Assembly: GCA_030849075.1 (NCBI GenBank)
Contig: JASAOO010003412.1
Coordinates: 1 to 56,875, forward strand
Direction of reading: 5' to 3'
Length of the DNA stretch: 56,875 nt
From: Zelonia costaricensis
Lineage: Eukaryota; Euglenozoa; Kinetoplastea; Trypanosomatida; Trypanosomatidae
Shown here: one piece after another, positions 19,336 to 29,471 of the stretch
Layout of the letters: every line of letters starts with the position of its first letter
Numbering within the stretch: position 1 is the first letter of the stretch
The notes under the pieces: generated by a model
The model's input: the letters and a program-made list of their open reading frames with translations, nothing else
What the model was told of the DNA's origin: nothing
Database searches by the model: none
Translations under genes and position numbers: made by a program

Positions 19336-20100
19336 AAATGACAAACACAGCGGCGCCGACGGAAACTGCGGCACACGGGAGAAAGGAAAAGAAGGAAAGT
19401 GCAGCGGCAAGCGGTCGCTTCCTTCACTGTGTGCGCGCGTGTTGCCCCGTCCCCCGCAGACAACAACGGAGAACGCGGGAGGGCGGAGGTGGTGGGTGAG
19501 GTGAGGTGAGATGAGCGGAACAGTAGCGGACGCGGAGGGACGGAAGAAAAGTGTCGAGGGCGTGGCACAGCATCGAAACACACGAGGAAACCGGAACAAA
19601 CGAGATTGTCGGTGCATGACAAGATTGCTTGTCGTTGTCGTTGATGTTTGTGTATTTTGGGGGTACGATCGAGACAGCCACAGCAGCACGCGCTTCTCGT
19701 GCATCCTTCACACCGCAGCGCGATGTCCATCACGCCAGCCGGTTGCGCCGCAGCGGGGCCACGCAGATGCGCGACCCCTACGTCTTCTTTGCTTGCTCGT
19801 TGCCCGCACCCTCTCCACGGGCAGCCCCTTTTCGTGAGTCACTGCACCGGCAACGTGAGCGGCACGCACGCACGCACGCGTCGTCTCGCCCACGCGCACA
19901 CAGGCGGCGAGCATCGCCTTTGCTTGGGAGTGGATTACTTCGAGTACTTCGCCAAACATCAAGGGGTCACCACATCGACGTCATCTATCACTGCCACGCT
20001 GGTATCTCGCGCCCCAGAGAGGGGCTGGGCAAGACATAAAAAAGCGTGCGCTTTACAAGCACAAAGCTGCTGCTCCATTCGTGTGACGGACGCGTCACTT

Positions 20101-20142
20101 CACACACACACACACACACACGCACACACACGCACACACACG
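20101..20142. repeat. Interrupted (CA)n block
   Basis: A CA run of about 20 bp followed by several CA blocks separated by single CG steps. Confidence 0.85.
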
Positions 20143-20462
20143 CGCACCCGATCAAGAGGGCAAGAGAAGCGCCACAACAACATCAACACGAAAACACAGA
20201 GGAAGGGAGGAAGGGGGGGGGCACTGACCCGGGCTATACATGGCCTGTACATCCAACGTACAACAACAGAAACACAAGACACGCACCACACACACACAGA
20301 AAGACAATCCTAATCTAAGAGGGGGGAGAGAAACCCCAAAGCACACGCAGAAGGAAGGGACGCGGCGACGGCTGATGTGGGCAGGACAGGCAACACACTT
20401 GAGCACGCACCTCCCACGCTCCAGCCCCCCCCCGCCACCGCGCACGTGTGACGGGGCCGCAG

Positions 20463-23400
20463 CTACATGAGCTGTTTCCGCACCGCCTCGGCCAGCCACT
20501 CCTCCTGCTCGTCGTCTGTCAGGTCGCGGCGGATGTACGTGTCGCCATCCAGGCGGAACACCGTCACGTCGCCCTCTTCGTCGCCGACGACGAGCACCGG
20601 TGTCTCTTGCTCCGCGAACAGCACCGCGCTGAGCCGGCGGTGGTCGTGGTACTGGACCGTCGCCCGCGGGCACATGTTGTCCATCACCGTCCACACCTCC
20701 GCGTTGCCCTGCGCCGTCGCCGTGGCAAAGACGAGCGCGTTGGTGTGCGACCACGCGACGTCCTGCACGGCGTCCTGCCGCGCGCTGTGGAAGCGCAGCT
20801 GCGCCTTGGCCGTGCCCACCTTGTACAGCCGCGACGTCCAGTCCGCCGAGCACGTCAGGAAGTACGCCGCGCTGTAGGGCGACCACCGCACTCGGTACAC
20901 CAGCTCCGTGTGCGGCTCGTACTCGAAGTCGTAGTTCTCTGTCTGGCTCTTGCTGCACTGCAGCACGGAGCCATCCTCGGTGCCGACGATGTACACCGCC
21001 GTGTCGGCAGGGCAGATATCAAAGCACATGCCACCGCACTGCCGCGAGAGAATCGCCTCCTCCGCCCCACCGCCCCCAGCGCCGCCACTGCCGCCGCGCT
21101 TCGGGGCCGGGGGGCGGGGCTGCAGCGCGCCGCCGCCCTTCTTGCCTTTCCCAGCCCCCGCCGCCTCCGCCGCGGCAGCGGCGGCGGCCTCGGCCTCGGC
21201 GACGCCGGCAACGAAGGCCTTCTCTACTTGTGTCCCGGGCTGCCGCTGGAGGTGCATCAGGTCCGGCGGCACCCGCTCGATGGACTTGCCCACGGCCCAC
21301 TGCACGACGCGGCCGTCGGCGGAGATGGAGGTGAGGAACTCACCCTGCTCTTTGCCCTTGGGCACCCACCGCAGCTCCCAGATCGCACCCGTGTGCTGCC
21401 CACCCGTGGCGCCGACGAGGGCCGGCGCAATGGACGGGAAGACGACGTCGTGCTGGATGTCGTAGACGACAATCTCGCCGATGCTGCTGCCCACGGCAAG
21501 CAGACTCGGGTGCTCGTACGAGAACGCGAGTGCCGTGACGTCGGCCGTGCCCCGCAGGTACAGGATAAGCTCAGGCGCGAGCGGGTTCTTGAGCGACCAG
21601 CAGCACACCATCCCATGCGTCTCCTGCCCCAGCGCCCGCTTGTTCACCACCACGGGGGCCTCCTCGTCCGCTCCGCCCGCGCCGAGACCGCCCGCTGCGG
21701 CGGCGGCGGCGGCGGCAGCCCCCTGCAGCGCCGAGGGGCGGCAGGCCGTGTAGCCGACCGCGAGCATGTCACACTCGCGGCGGTTCCACGTCATGCAGGC
21801 CACCCCGCGGTTGCACGTGAGCTGCGGCGAGCCGAAGCGCCACAGCAGGTGCACCCCCTCGCTGAGCCGCACGGGCGGCGCCGAGTTGGGTCCCAGGGCG
21901 AGCATGCCCGCCGATGTCATGCTCGCTGCAGCGGCCGTCTGCGTGCCCTCAATCACGACGGCCGTCGCGCCGAGGCCCTTCATCTCTGGCGACGTCAGCG
22001 GGCCGTCAGCCGCACCCGCAGCGGCAGCCACGCCGTCCCCCGTCACTTGCGGCAGCGGCGTGTTGTGGACCGTGGCGGCGGCCGGCAGCGGTGGCGGCGC
22101 CGCGTTCGAGGACAGCAGCGCGGGCGTGGTGGCCGTGCTGTTCGGTCCCGCGCGCCGCACCCCCTTCACGGGCGCACTCGCCAGGGCCCGGGGTGGGGCG
22201 ACGGTGATGCCGCGGTAGGCGAGCTGCGCCGCCTCCATGGTGTTCTGCACCACGGCCCGCTCCATCACACGCAAGGTGGAGAGAAGTGTCTCGGCAAGCA
22301 TCCACTGCTTGTTCGTATCCACGCCGCCCGGGCCACCACCACCGCCGCCGCCTCCCCCTGTCCCGCCGCCGCCGCCGCCCTTGCCACCACCGCCGTGCGC
22401 ATCACTCGTCATGGTACGCGTCGCCGTGTCGGAGATCATCGTGGACTGCCCGTTCTCGCTGCTCTGCCCGTCCTCCTCGAAGCTGCCGGCGCCGTTGAGC
22501 TCCACGCTGTCGCGCAGGGCCTCGTCCACGTCGCCGCCATCGCCGCCGCCACCGCCGCCGCCCGCGCCGCCCTCCCCCGCGCCGCCCGCGCCGGGCTCTC
22601 CGCCGGCACCGGCACCGCCGTCCCCGCCCTGCTGCTGCGCCGCCTCCTCCTGCCCGTCTTCCTCGGCCTCCTCGGCCGCCGCCAGAGCCGCGGCGTACGC
22701 GTCCTTCAGCATCCACGGCGTCACCTGCAGCGCCCCGCTGTCCTTCTTCGTCGGCGGGTGTACCTCCGTCTGCACCGACTTCATCGGTGCCCGCATCGTG
22801 ATCGCGCCGGTGCTGTGGAAGCGTGTGCCCTCGTCTGTGCGGTACAGCTCCTCCGCCGCGGCGTAGTCGCGGTTGCGCGTCGTGACGGCGGCCACCTCCT
22901 CGGCGTGCTCGTTCGACACGATCTCGTCGTGGTGGCTGAACAGGAAGATGGTCGGCGTCTCTGTCAGCACAATCGTCGTCGTCGCCTTGCGCCACGCGGC
23001 CTTGTCGTTCACCGAGAGCGGCGCCGGCTTGGCGTACGTGGACTCGGCGAGCAGCGTGTTCTGCTGCACGAGGCGGGGCAGCTGCGAGCCCGGTGCCGTG
23101 CCGCCCGCGGCGCTGCGCCGCCGCATCGACGACGAGTCCATCGGCGACGACGACCGCTCGGAGTTCTGCCGTTCCCCTGCAAACGAGAGGGACTGGATGC
23201 TTGACTCAAGACTTCGACTGCCCGCGTTGTCGCCGCCGCCGCCGCGCTTCACGCCGCTGCCCCCGTCGGTCGACTCCATCACGCTGCGGCTCTGGTTGTA
23301 CATGCTGCTGTTCGCCATCGAGCCCCGCGCGTTGCTGCTGCGCGAGCTTATGTTGAACATAAAGGAGGAGTGCATGAAGGAGCTGCCGAGGTCGTTGTTC

Positions 23401-23882
23401 ATCGTGTTCGTGGTGCCACCGAGGTCGGCGCCGCCGTCGGCCCGACTCGCCCCCAGCGCACTGCCGCCGCCGCCGCCCTGCATCTCGTGCGGTATGCCCC
23501 CGACGAGGCTGAGTCGTGACTGCAGCGGCAGCGGCGTGCGGTTGACGCCGCCGTCCAGCACGTGAATGACACCCTCCAACTCCCCACGCATCTCGTGCAT
23601 GCGCTTCCGCGCATCTTCGCGCGCGGCGGCCGTCGCACCACTTGAACGGGATGCCGACGAGGCCCCCTTCCCCCCCTTGCCGCGGTGGTGCGAGACGCGC
23701 GAGGAGGACGGCGACACGCTGCGTTGCGCAGCGCTGCTGCCCCCGCTGATCGCCGATGCCCCAGCTGGCGCCGCAGCGGCCACGCCCACAGCCGAGCCAC
23801 CGCCAACGCCACCGCCGCCGCCGGTGTTGTGCCCACCCGGCTGCTGCTTCGCGCGTGAGCCCGTGGCGATGGAGCCGTTCAT
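20463..23882 (-). CDS. Axonemal dynein intermediate chain, WD40 type (IC138/DNAI4-like)
   Basis: A 1139-residue protein from the ATG at 23882; an in-frame TGA lies a short way upstream. Residues 1-290 are Ser/Gly-rich and low-complexity. Near 304 the segment TETPTIFLFSHHDEIVSNEH begins a conserved block that in DNAI4/WDR78 precedes the WD40 part. A Gly/Ala/Glu-rich insert follows (about 395-530). From about 675 to 1125 WD40 repeats are visible, including MTWNRRECDMLAVGY, GMVCCWSLKNPLAPELIL, LAVGSSIGEIVVYDI, WAVGKSIERV and CSADWTSRLYKVG. The CCWSLKNP motif is typical of axonemal dynein intermediate chains. Family members hold inner-arm I1/f dynein to the doublet microtubules, so the protein should act in the flagellum. 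IC140/DNAI3 is the main alternative. Gly/Ala inserts also interrupt the propeller near 740 and 910-950. Confidence 0.88.
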   Translation of the reverse strand: MNGSIATGSRAKQQPGGHNTGGGGGVGGGSAVGVAAAAPAGASAISGGSSAAQRSVSPSSSRVSHHRGKGGKGASSASRSSGATAAAREDARKRMHEMRGELEGVIHVLDGGVNRTPLPLQSRLSLVGGIPHEMQGGGGGSALGASRADGGADLGGTTNTMNNDLGSSFMHSSFMFNISSRSSNARGSMANSSMYNQSRSVMESTDGGSGVKRGGGGDNAGSRSLESSIQSLSFAGERQNSERSSSPMDSSSMRRRSAAGGTAPGSQLPRLVQQNTLLAESTYAKPAPLSVNDKAAWRKATTTIVLTETPTIFLFSHHDEIVSNEHAEEVAAVTTRNRDYAAAEELYRTDEGTRFHSTGAITMRAPMKSVQTEVHPPTKKDSGALQVTPWMLKDAYAAALAAAEEAEEDGQEEAAQQQGGDGGAGAGGEPGAGGAGEGGAGGGGGGGDGGDVDEALRDSVELNGAGSFEEDGQSSENGQSTMISDTATRTMTSDAHGGGGKGGGGGGTGGGGGGGGGPGGVDTNKQWMLAETLLSTLRVMERAVVQNTMEAAQLAYRGITVAPPRALASAPVKGVRRAGPNSTATTPALLSSNAAPPPLPAAATVHNTPLPQVTGDGVAAAAGAADGPLTSPEMKGLGATAVVIEGTQTAAAASMTSAGMLALGPNSAPPVRLSEGVHLLWRFGSPQLTCNRGVACMTWNRRECDMLAVGYTACRPSALQGAAAAAAAAAGGLGAGGADEEAPVVVNKRALGQETHGMVCCWSLKNPLAPELILYLRGTADVTALAFSYEHPSLLAVGSSIGEIVVYDIQHDVVFPSIAPALVGATGGQHTGAIWELRWVPKGKEQGEFLTSISADGRVVQWAVGKSIERVPPDLMHLQRQPGTQVEKAFVAGVAEAEAAAAAAAEAAGAGKGKKGGGALQPRPPAPKRGGSGGAGGGGAEEAILSRQCGGMCFDICPADTAVYIVGTEDGSVLQCSKSQTENYDFEYEPHTELVYRVRWSPYSAAYFLTCSADWTSRLYKVGTAKAQLRFHSARQDAVQDVAWSHTNALVFATATAQGNAEVWTVMDNMCPRATVQYHDHRRLSAVLFAEQETPVLVVGDEEGDVTVFRLDGDTYIRRDLTDDEQEEWLAEAVRKQLM

Positions 23883-25240
23883 GCTGCTGTCACCGATGTC
23901 GACGGCGGACTGCTGCTTTATGCGCGAGTTGTGGGTTGCTCTTCTTCAACAAAACGGCGACCAAGACGCCGCCGTCCTAAACGCAAATAAAAAAGCTGGG
24001 ACGTACAGATAACACGACAGTGAAGGGGGAAGGAGGGGAGGGGAGGGGAGGGGGACAGCGGCCGGAAACACTCCCACACTCACGCACGCACCACGCACGC
24101 GCGGTGAGCGACGAGAAATCACCGTTGGACAAACAAGAGAACGCGGCACTCACGCGTGTGACGTCGCCGCCCACTTCTCTTGTTTTCTTTGTGGTTTGTT
24201 GGCGCTTGTATGGCGCGGCAGTGGTGGTGTGGAGAGGGAAGACGCGCGGGGAGACGGGTGCGCGCTTGTGTGTGTGTGTGTGTGTATGTATGTGCCTGAG
24301 AGTCTCAAGACGTGCAAAGCGAAGCGAAGAAAAAAAAGGGAGCTGCGGAAATGGTGCTGCCGTCGCTGAGGCGAATGGCGTCTAGCGGAATCACTCTTAT
24401 AGGTGAGCATATGTGCAGGTATAGGTGTGGTTGCGTGTTTTGTGTTTGACGACGTGGACGTACGAAAACAGGAGCCGCAAGATGAGGTTGTTGTTTGGAA
24501 GGGGGAGAGAGGGGTATGGAGTCCAGAATGAAGCCGCCGTCGCTGATGGTCACCCCTGACCCCCTCTTCATCTTCTCCTTTTTTTTCTTTCTCTGTAGCC
24601 TCTGCACACACGCACCAGTGCAGCATACGACGTCCACTGCCGCGGAGGGAGGGATGTGCGCAGCACCTCCCGTTACAGTCCCAAAGGGACAGCATAGGGA
24701 TAAGAGAAGCTCCCAACTTTACTCGCGGGCATGCGTGCGGCAGGAGTCGACCCGCTCTTTGCTTGTCGGTATTTCGTGCGGCAGCTCCCGCCTGTCTTGA
24801 GTCGTCTCGATGGCGCACTGTCGTAACAGTCGCAGGTGTCGATGCCTGCAGACCCCCCGCGCCCCCCCCCCCTCATCACGCTCGTTCTGCACCCGCCTTT
24901 CTCCTGTTCTATTTGTGTGTGCGTGTGTGTTGGTGTGGTTTCGCGTTTTAAGAGGGAATACGTTAAGCAGTCGCACCGCGCACAAGAGGGAAAGGGTGGG
25001 GTGGGGGGCGAAGCCGCCTGGCACCCACCCATGCCTGCACCCGCGCGCGCACACACACGCACGCGGAGACTTAGGCAAGAGAAAGAAAGCGACAAGGAGA
25101 AAAGGTACGAGAACATCAGCACACGAGGGCTGAGCTAACGTGAGGGGAGGGGTGAGTGAGAGAAGGAATGGCGCGCGCACCGCCGCAGCGACGCGGAGCC
25201 GCAAAAAAAAAAAAAAAGCGAAGCACACGAAGAGCTGCCA
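23883..25240. other. Intergenic spacer with plus-strand splice-like signal
   Basis: No gene seen. It holds the leader of the dynein chain gene and the 3' flank of the SRP receptor gene. It has a GT run near 24268-24286, a plus-strand polypyrimidine tract ending in AG at 24552-24598, a mixed-composition segment at 24600-24840 with a 10-bp direct repeat (24734-24743 and 24775-24784), and an A15 run near 25202-25217. Confidence 0.6.
23996..24055 (-). promoter_or_regulatory. Candidate trans-splice acceptor for the dynein intermediate chain gene
   Basis: A strong minus-strand C/T tract (plus 24021-24054, repeating GGGGA units) is followed by CCCAG with AG at 23997-23996, about 113 nt before the ATG. 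Confidence 0.42.
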
Positions 25241-26674
25241 TCACGCGGCGCTGCCCAGCACGAAATCCTCCACCGGTGTCACCGTGTACCGGTGCTCCGC
25301 GGGGTTCGGGCGGCTGCTCACATCCACAAAGGCCACCGGAATGCCGAGCTGCTCAAAACTGAACCCCTTCGACCCACCCACGGCCGCCGCCGCCGCGGCG
25401 CCACGCAGCCGCGCCTGCTGCACCACGGCCGCTTCTCCGCCAGCGTCAGCGGCGCCCGCTGCGCCACCGTCGACGGAGAGCATGTACCGACGGCCGCCGT
25501 CAGCGCCGCTGCCGCCTGACTTGCCACGCCCGGTGATCACGGCGTTCTTGCTGTCCCGCACGCTCTCCACGCGACCCACCGTGTTCTGTCGGGACTCGAT
25601 CGAGGCCACCATCGCCGCCTCGAGCAGCTTGCGCACCGCCTTGGGCGCGTAGCTGATCACCTCGTCCCGCTTCGTGCACGCAAACAGAAGCCGCCGCACG
25701 CCGTAGAACTCCGGCGACTGCAACACGTTCAGCAGCAGCTCCGCCAGCGCCGCCACACCCTCCTGCTGATTGTCCTGCACCGTCACGGCATCGATGACGA
25801 CGACAACGTTCACCGCCTCCGCCACGGCGCGCAGCATCTCCTCGCGCAGGCGGGGGTGGCCGGGGCAGTCCACCACACGCACCCCCGCCGCGCTCTCCGA
25901 GCGACCGTGCTGTGCCGCCGCGCACAGGAACCCTGCGTTGGCCCGCATGCTGGTGCGGCTCTCCCGCAGCTGCTGGTGGCGCACAAGCTGCGCGAACAGC
26001 GCCGTCTTGCCGCTGTCGGGCAAGCCGATCAGCACCGTGCTCGTCCGCGGCCGCCGGCTGAGACCCGCCCCACTGAAGCCCAGCAGCCGCCCAAAAACAA
26101 ATCGCACGACAAGCCAGCCGAGCAGCAGCGACGCCGACAGCCACATCCACTCGGCGCCGCTGAGGCTGCCAAGGTGGGCCGCGATGCTGCCGTCGCGAGC
26201 CTCCGCCGGCGTGGGGGTTGCTGCGGTCGTCGCCGCCGCCGCCGCCACCGCGTGCTCCAGCGCACGCGTGACATCCGGGGTCGCCGCGTTCACCGCCGCC
26301 GCAGCAGCAGCAGCAGCGACGTCGTCGGGGGCAGCGCGGTGATCGCCGGCGCCCTCGGCGGTCTTGGGCGCGCTAAGGTGAGCCCAGATGCTCGCCAGCG
26401 CCTGCTGCACAACGGACTGCGTTGCCGACGCGTTCCGCATGAGCTGGGTGAGGGCCGCGCGTACGGTGCGGGATGAGGCCGGCTCGCCGGCGCTGCTCAG
26501 CTCCTGCAGGCCGGCGAGGACGGCTGCACGCACGACCTGCTCCTGCTCCGCCGACAGCCCAGCAGCGTCGCCGTCGCCCGTGGTGACGTGCCCCTCCGCG
26601 GCGTGGCGCTCCAGTGCGAGGCGCACCACCTCCATCACCGTCGCGTTCACCAGCGATGCCTCGAGAACACTCAT
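25241..26674 (-). CDS. SRPRB: Signal recognition particle receptor beta subunit
   Basis: A 477-residue protein. A single membrane segment lies at about 175-198 (WLSASLLLGWLVVRFVFG), followed by a small GTPase fold. The P-loop is GLPDSGKTALF near 218-228, G3 is VVDCPGH near 266-271, and the G4 position reads CTKRDE near 330 in place of the NKxD type usual in SRP receptor beta. The C terminus includes SFEQLGIPVAFVDVSS, matching the family's last strand. The subunit anchors SRP receptor alpha at the ER and gates transfer of ribosome-nascent chains to the translocon. It is far longer than the usual roughly 270 residues: about 170 residues precede the membrane segment, helical and Ala/Glu/Gln-rich. 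These lie on the side expected to be lumenal for this family, an unusual feature. A Gly/Ala insert occurs near 385-430. Confidence 0.88.
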   Translation of the reverse strand: MSVLEASLVNATVMEVVRLALERHAAEGHVTTGDGDAAGLSAEQEQVVRAAVLAGLQELSSAGEPASSRTVRAALTQLMRNASATQSVVQQALASIWAHLSAPKTAEGAGDHRAAPDDVAAAAAAAAVNAATPDVTRALEHAVAAAAATTAATPTPAEARDGSIAAHLGSLSGAEWMWLSASLLLGWLVVRFVFGRLLGFSGAGLSRRPRTSTVLIGLPDSGKTALFAQLVRHQQLRESRTSMRANAGFLCAAAQHGRSESAAGVRVVDCPGHPRLREEMLRAVAEAVNVVVVIDAVTVQDNQQEGVAALAELLLNVLQSPEFYGVRRLLFACTKRDEVISYAPKAVRKLLEAAMVASIESRQNTVGRVESVRDSKNAVITGRGKSGGSGADGGRRYMLSVDGGAAGAADAGGEAAVVQQARLRGAAAAAAVGGSKGFSFEQLGIPVAFVDVSSRPNPAEHRYTVTPVEDFVLGSAA

Positions 26675-27492
26675 GGCGTCGAGCTTGTCGCTTTACGAGG
26701 TCGCGTCCTAGTGTCAAGGAAATTAAAGTCCACCTTGCGGCGTGGGAGAGAAAAACAAACAGATAAAGAACGCCGCGGAGCGCTGTGAGCACCTCTCCCA
26801 AGTAGACAGAAGCGGAGCAGGTTGAAGAGGGGGGAGCGCGGCGGATGTGCAGTGATGGATGTGTGTTTGCGTTCGATTCTCTCTTCCCGATTCGGTGTGG
26901 AGTGGGATCGCGGGCCCGGCTGTTGCGTGCACCTCGACAAGTAACCCCCCGCTGCCCTGTATTGAAGTCCCTGTGAGCTGCTGAGAACCCTCGTCAGCGC
27001 AAAGGACGTTGAAGAGGTTTACGTGGCACGAGAAGTCAAGCGACCGAGAAAAACAGAAGAGGACTACGCCGTAGCTGTGTGATACTTGTTTTTTTGGCAG
27101 GGGGGGCGGGTGGGGGGGGGGGGGAAGTGGTTCGCGTGTGCGTGCGGCAGCGCGCAGGAGGCGTGTACGGTGATGAACTGTATCGGTGGAAAGGGGGGAG
27201 AGGAGGAAGAGGAGAAGAAGGACAGTAAGAGTGGTCGTGCAGATATGAGAAGCCATGAGGATAGGAGAGGGGGGAGGGGGAGGAGGGTTGCAACGCCGCG
27301 AGAGGATAGGTGTCTGTGTGTCAGCGGGGGCGCATCGCGTCTGCAGGGACTTGAGCTGCACCACCACCGGCGTGACCGAGACAACAGGGTGCGTGGGGCT
27401 GGGCGAGCCTAACGTGCCCAAGTAAGCTGACTCTGGTCATCAACAACCCAGCCACACCTGTGTACCGCCACTGTGTGTATGTGTGTGTCTGT

Positions 27493-27523
<31 letters not shown>

Positions 27524-28046
27524 CGTTGGGGGACTCTGTTCGGTGCGCGTGTGCGGGCCTTTGTGTTGGTTTTCTTTTTCGAGCTTTAGTGAGAGCGTAT
27601 TACGAGCAACGAGAAACAGGACAGATACGCATGCGCCACCACAAACCAATTCACGCACACACACACACACGCACAATCGCGGCGCCGTGCCGTTGGGTGT
27701 CTCAGCAGAAGCACCTCGTCACACGCCTTCTGCACCTTAAGAGCGCTCCACACGAAGAGTTTGATGGAGCAGCACCGGGAAGCCCTGGCCGCCCTCCGAG
27801 GGCGCTGCAGACGCCCGTCTGTGAATATGAAATGAAACCACAGAAAAAGAAAAAAAGAAGGAGTGGGAACGCCTGTTGCGCATCCGCCAGTCAGTGCCCT
27901 GAGCCAAAAAAAATCGTGGACGCGGCCACCACCACCGTGTCGCGTCACGCGTGTCCTTGCAGCTCAGCCTCTTTGTGTGTGCGTGCGTGTGTCTACGTCA
28001 GCGTGTGTGCACTCCCGCTCCTGCTCTCCTTTTTTTCCCAAACGTG
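26675..28046. other. Intergenic spacer
   Basis: No gene seen. It contains a G-run block near 27099-27124, a GA-rich plus-strand block at 27185-27290, a GT microsatellite at about 27476-27524 and an A-rich block at 27838-27862. The last part is the 3' flank of the MPP alpha gene. Confidence 0.6.
26734..26768 (-). promoter_or_regulatory. Candidate trans-splice acceptor for SRPRB
   Basis: A T/C-rich minus-strand tract (plus 26744-26768) is followed by GCCGCAAG with AG at 26735-26734, about 60 nt upstream of the ATG. Confidence 0.42.
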
Positions 28047-29471
28047 CTAGGCGCTCTTGTTGAGTGCAGCGTACGAACGCTTCACCGCTTCGACCAGCTG
28101 GCCATACTCCGGCATCCCTGCTGTCTCGCCGTAGACGGCAAACGTCATGGGCCGCTCGATGAGCTCGGCACACACATGGCGCAGCCCCTCCATCGTCACC
28201 TGCGCGCTGCCTGTCATGGTCTCCTGCGGCGCGATCGTGTAGTTGTGCACCAGCAGGTTGAAGCCCATGTCGTTCAGCAACTGCTCGCGGCCCTCGCCGA
28301 GAAGAATCAGCTGCGAGCTGAGCTGGTTCTTGGCCATCTCGAGGTGCTCGGGGGTGATGCGCTGACTGATAGATGCGGCCTGGAAGATCATGATCTTGAG
28401 GAGGTGCTTCACCTGCTCGTGTGGGGCGGAGCCGTACAGGCCAATCAGTCCACCATCGCTGTACCACGCCGTGATGCACTCCAGGCCGTGGAGGTGCGGC
28501 TCACGGGTCAGCACCTCGCGGAACAGCTTCGTCTGCATGCCCTTGCCAGGGCCACCAGAGCTGAAGGAAGTGCCACCGCCCAGCAGCGTCTGGATGACAG
28601 AAAAGGTGAAGTAGTCGGGGTGCGCCATGGGGACGCCCTGGAAGAAGAGCGCCATGTGACTCAGGTTCTTCTCCTGAAACTTGCTCATCGACTCTGGCGC
28701 CGTGGTGTTCTGCATGTAGACGCAGCCGCCGGTGTAGGGGTGCGCGCTGGCGCTGACGCTCGCCTGAAGCAGCGCCGCATCCGACTCGCGCGCCACCGGG
28801 AACTGCAGCCGTGCCTCAGCCTCGGCAACGAACGATGTGTGGTCCGCCACACCCGTCGCGGCCAGCACGGTGCGCTCTGCCGTGGTGTAGCGGCGGTGGA
28901 AGGCGTGGAACTCGTCCAGCGTGAGCGCCTCCAGCTGTGCCTCCGTCGGCGACAGCGGGTTGCCCAGACCTCGCCCGCTCCAGCCGGCCTTGTGCACCAG
29001 CTCGAAGAGCATGGTCGTCGCGTCGCGGCCCATGAGAGCGCTGCGCTGCAGAGCCTGCGACTTGGCCAGCGCGTACTCCTCCGGGTCCTCCGTCGGGTGC
29101 AGCCACATTCCATTAAGCAGGTCCAGGCCCTCTTTCTGGTGATAGCGCGGCATCATGAGCATCACGGACATCGCCTCGCGGTTGTTCGTCACCTTGTATG
29201 CGTTGCCGAGGACGCCCAGCGACTGCGCGATGGTGGCGGTGGGCATGCACGCGTTGCTGCGCAGCGGCAGCGACTCCATGACGGCAGAGGCGCCGAAGCA
29301 GCCCTCCCCTTCAAACTTGGGGCCGTTCAAGGAAAAGAGGCCCATGCCGGTGATGCCGTTGCCATCGTCGCACGTGATGACGCGCAGGCCGCTGGTCAGG
29401 CGGGATATGCTGAAGTTCTCGCGCGTGATCGTCTCCGCCACGCCGCGCAACAGACGACTTGCGGCGAGCAT
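28047..29471 (-). CDS. MPPA: Mitochondrial processing peptidase alpha subunit (M16 family)
   Basis: A 474-residue M16 family protein, near the usual length. A short basic N terminus (MLAASRLLRG) could be an import signal. In the first half, the place where catalytic beta subunits carry HxxEH reads GASAVMESLPLRSN (about 62-76), so the zinc site is absent, as expected for an alpha subunit. The second half has the glycine-rich loop (GGGTSFSSGGPGKGMQTKLF, about 295-315) that binds and releases presequences in MPP alpha. Nearby ITAWYSDGGLIGLYG also matches the family. With the beta subunit it removes presequences in the mitochondrial matrix. The glycine-rich loop distinguishes it from beta MPP and from core 1/2 proteins of complex III. 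Confidence 0.93.
   Translation of the reverse strand: MLAASRLLRGVAETITRENFSISRLTSGLRVITCDDGNGITGMGLFSLNGPKFEGEGCFGASAVMESLPLRSNACMPTATIAQSLGVLGNAYKVTNNREAMSVMLMMPRYHQKEGLDLLNGMWLHPTEDPEEYALAKSQALQRSALMGRDATTMLFELVHKAGWSGRGLGNPLSPTEAQLEALTLDEFHAFHRRYTTAERTVLAATGVADHTSFVAEAEARLQFPVARESDAALLQASVSASAHPYTGGCVYMQNTTAPESMSKFQEKNLSHMALFFQGVPMAHPDYFTFSVIQTLLGGGTSFSSGGPGKGMQTKLFREVLTREPHLHGLECITAWYSDGGLIGLYGSAPHEQVKHLLKIMIFQAASISQRITPEHLEMAKNQLSSQLILLGEGREQLLNDMGFNLLVHNYTIAPQETMTGSAQVTMEGLRHVCAELIERPMTFAVYGETAGMPEYGQLVEAVKRSYAALNKSA

Larger units (their letters stand above)
19180..20462. other. Intergenic spacer
   Basis: No gene seen. It contains a GT-rich stretch near 19233-19264, mixed-composition sequence at 19600-20060 and an interrupted CA-rich block at 20101-20142. 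A purine-rich plus-strand segment spans 20200-20360 in the 3' flank of the dynein chain gene. Confidence 0.6.

Noticed and set aside
20448..23204. Plus-strand open frame of 918 codons
   Set aside because: It is antisense to the WD40 dynein chain. The His/Arg/Leu-rich product is the usual shadow of a high-GC3 gene, with no domain.
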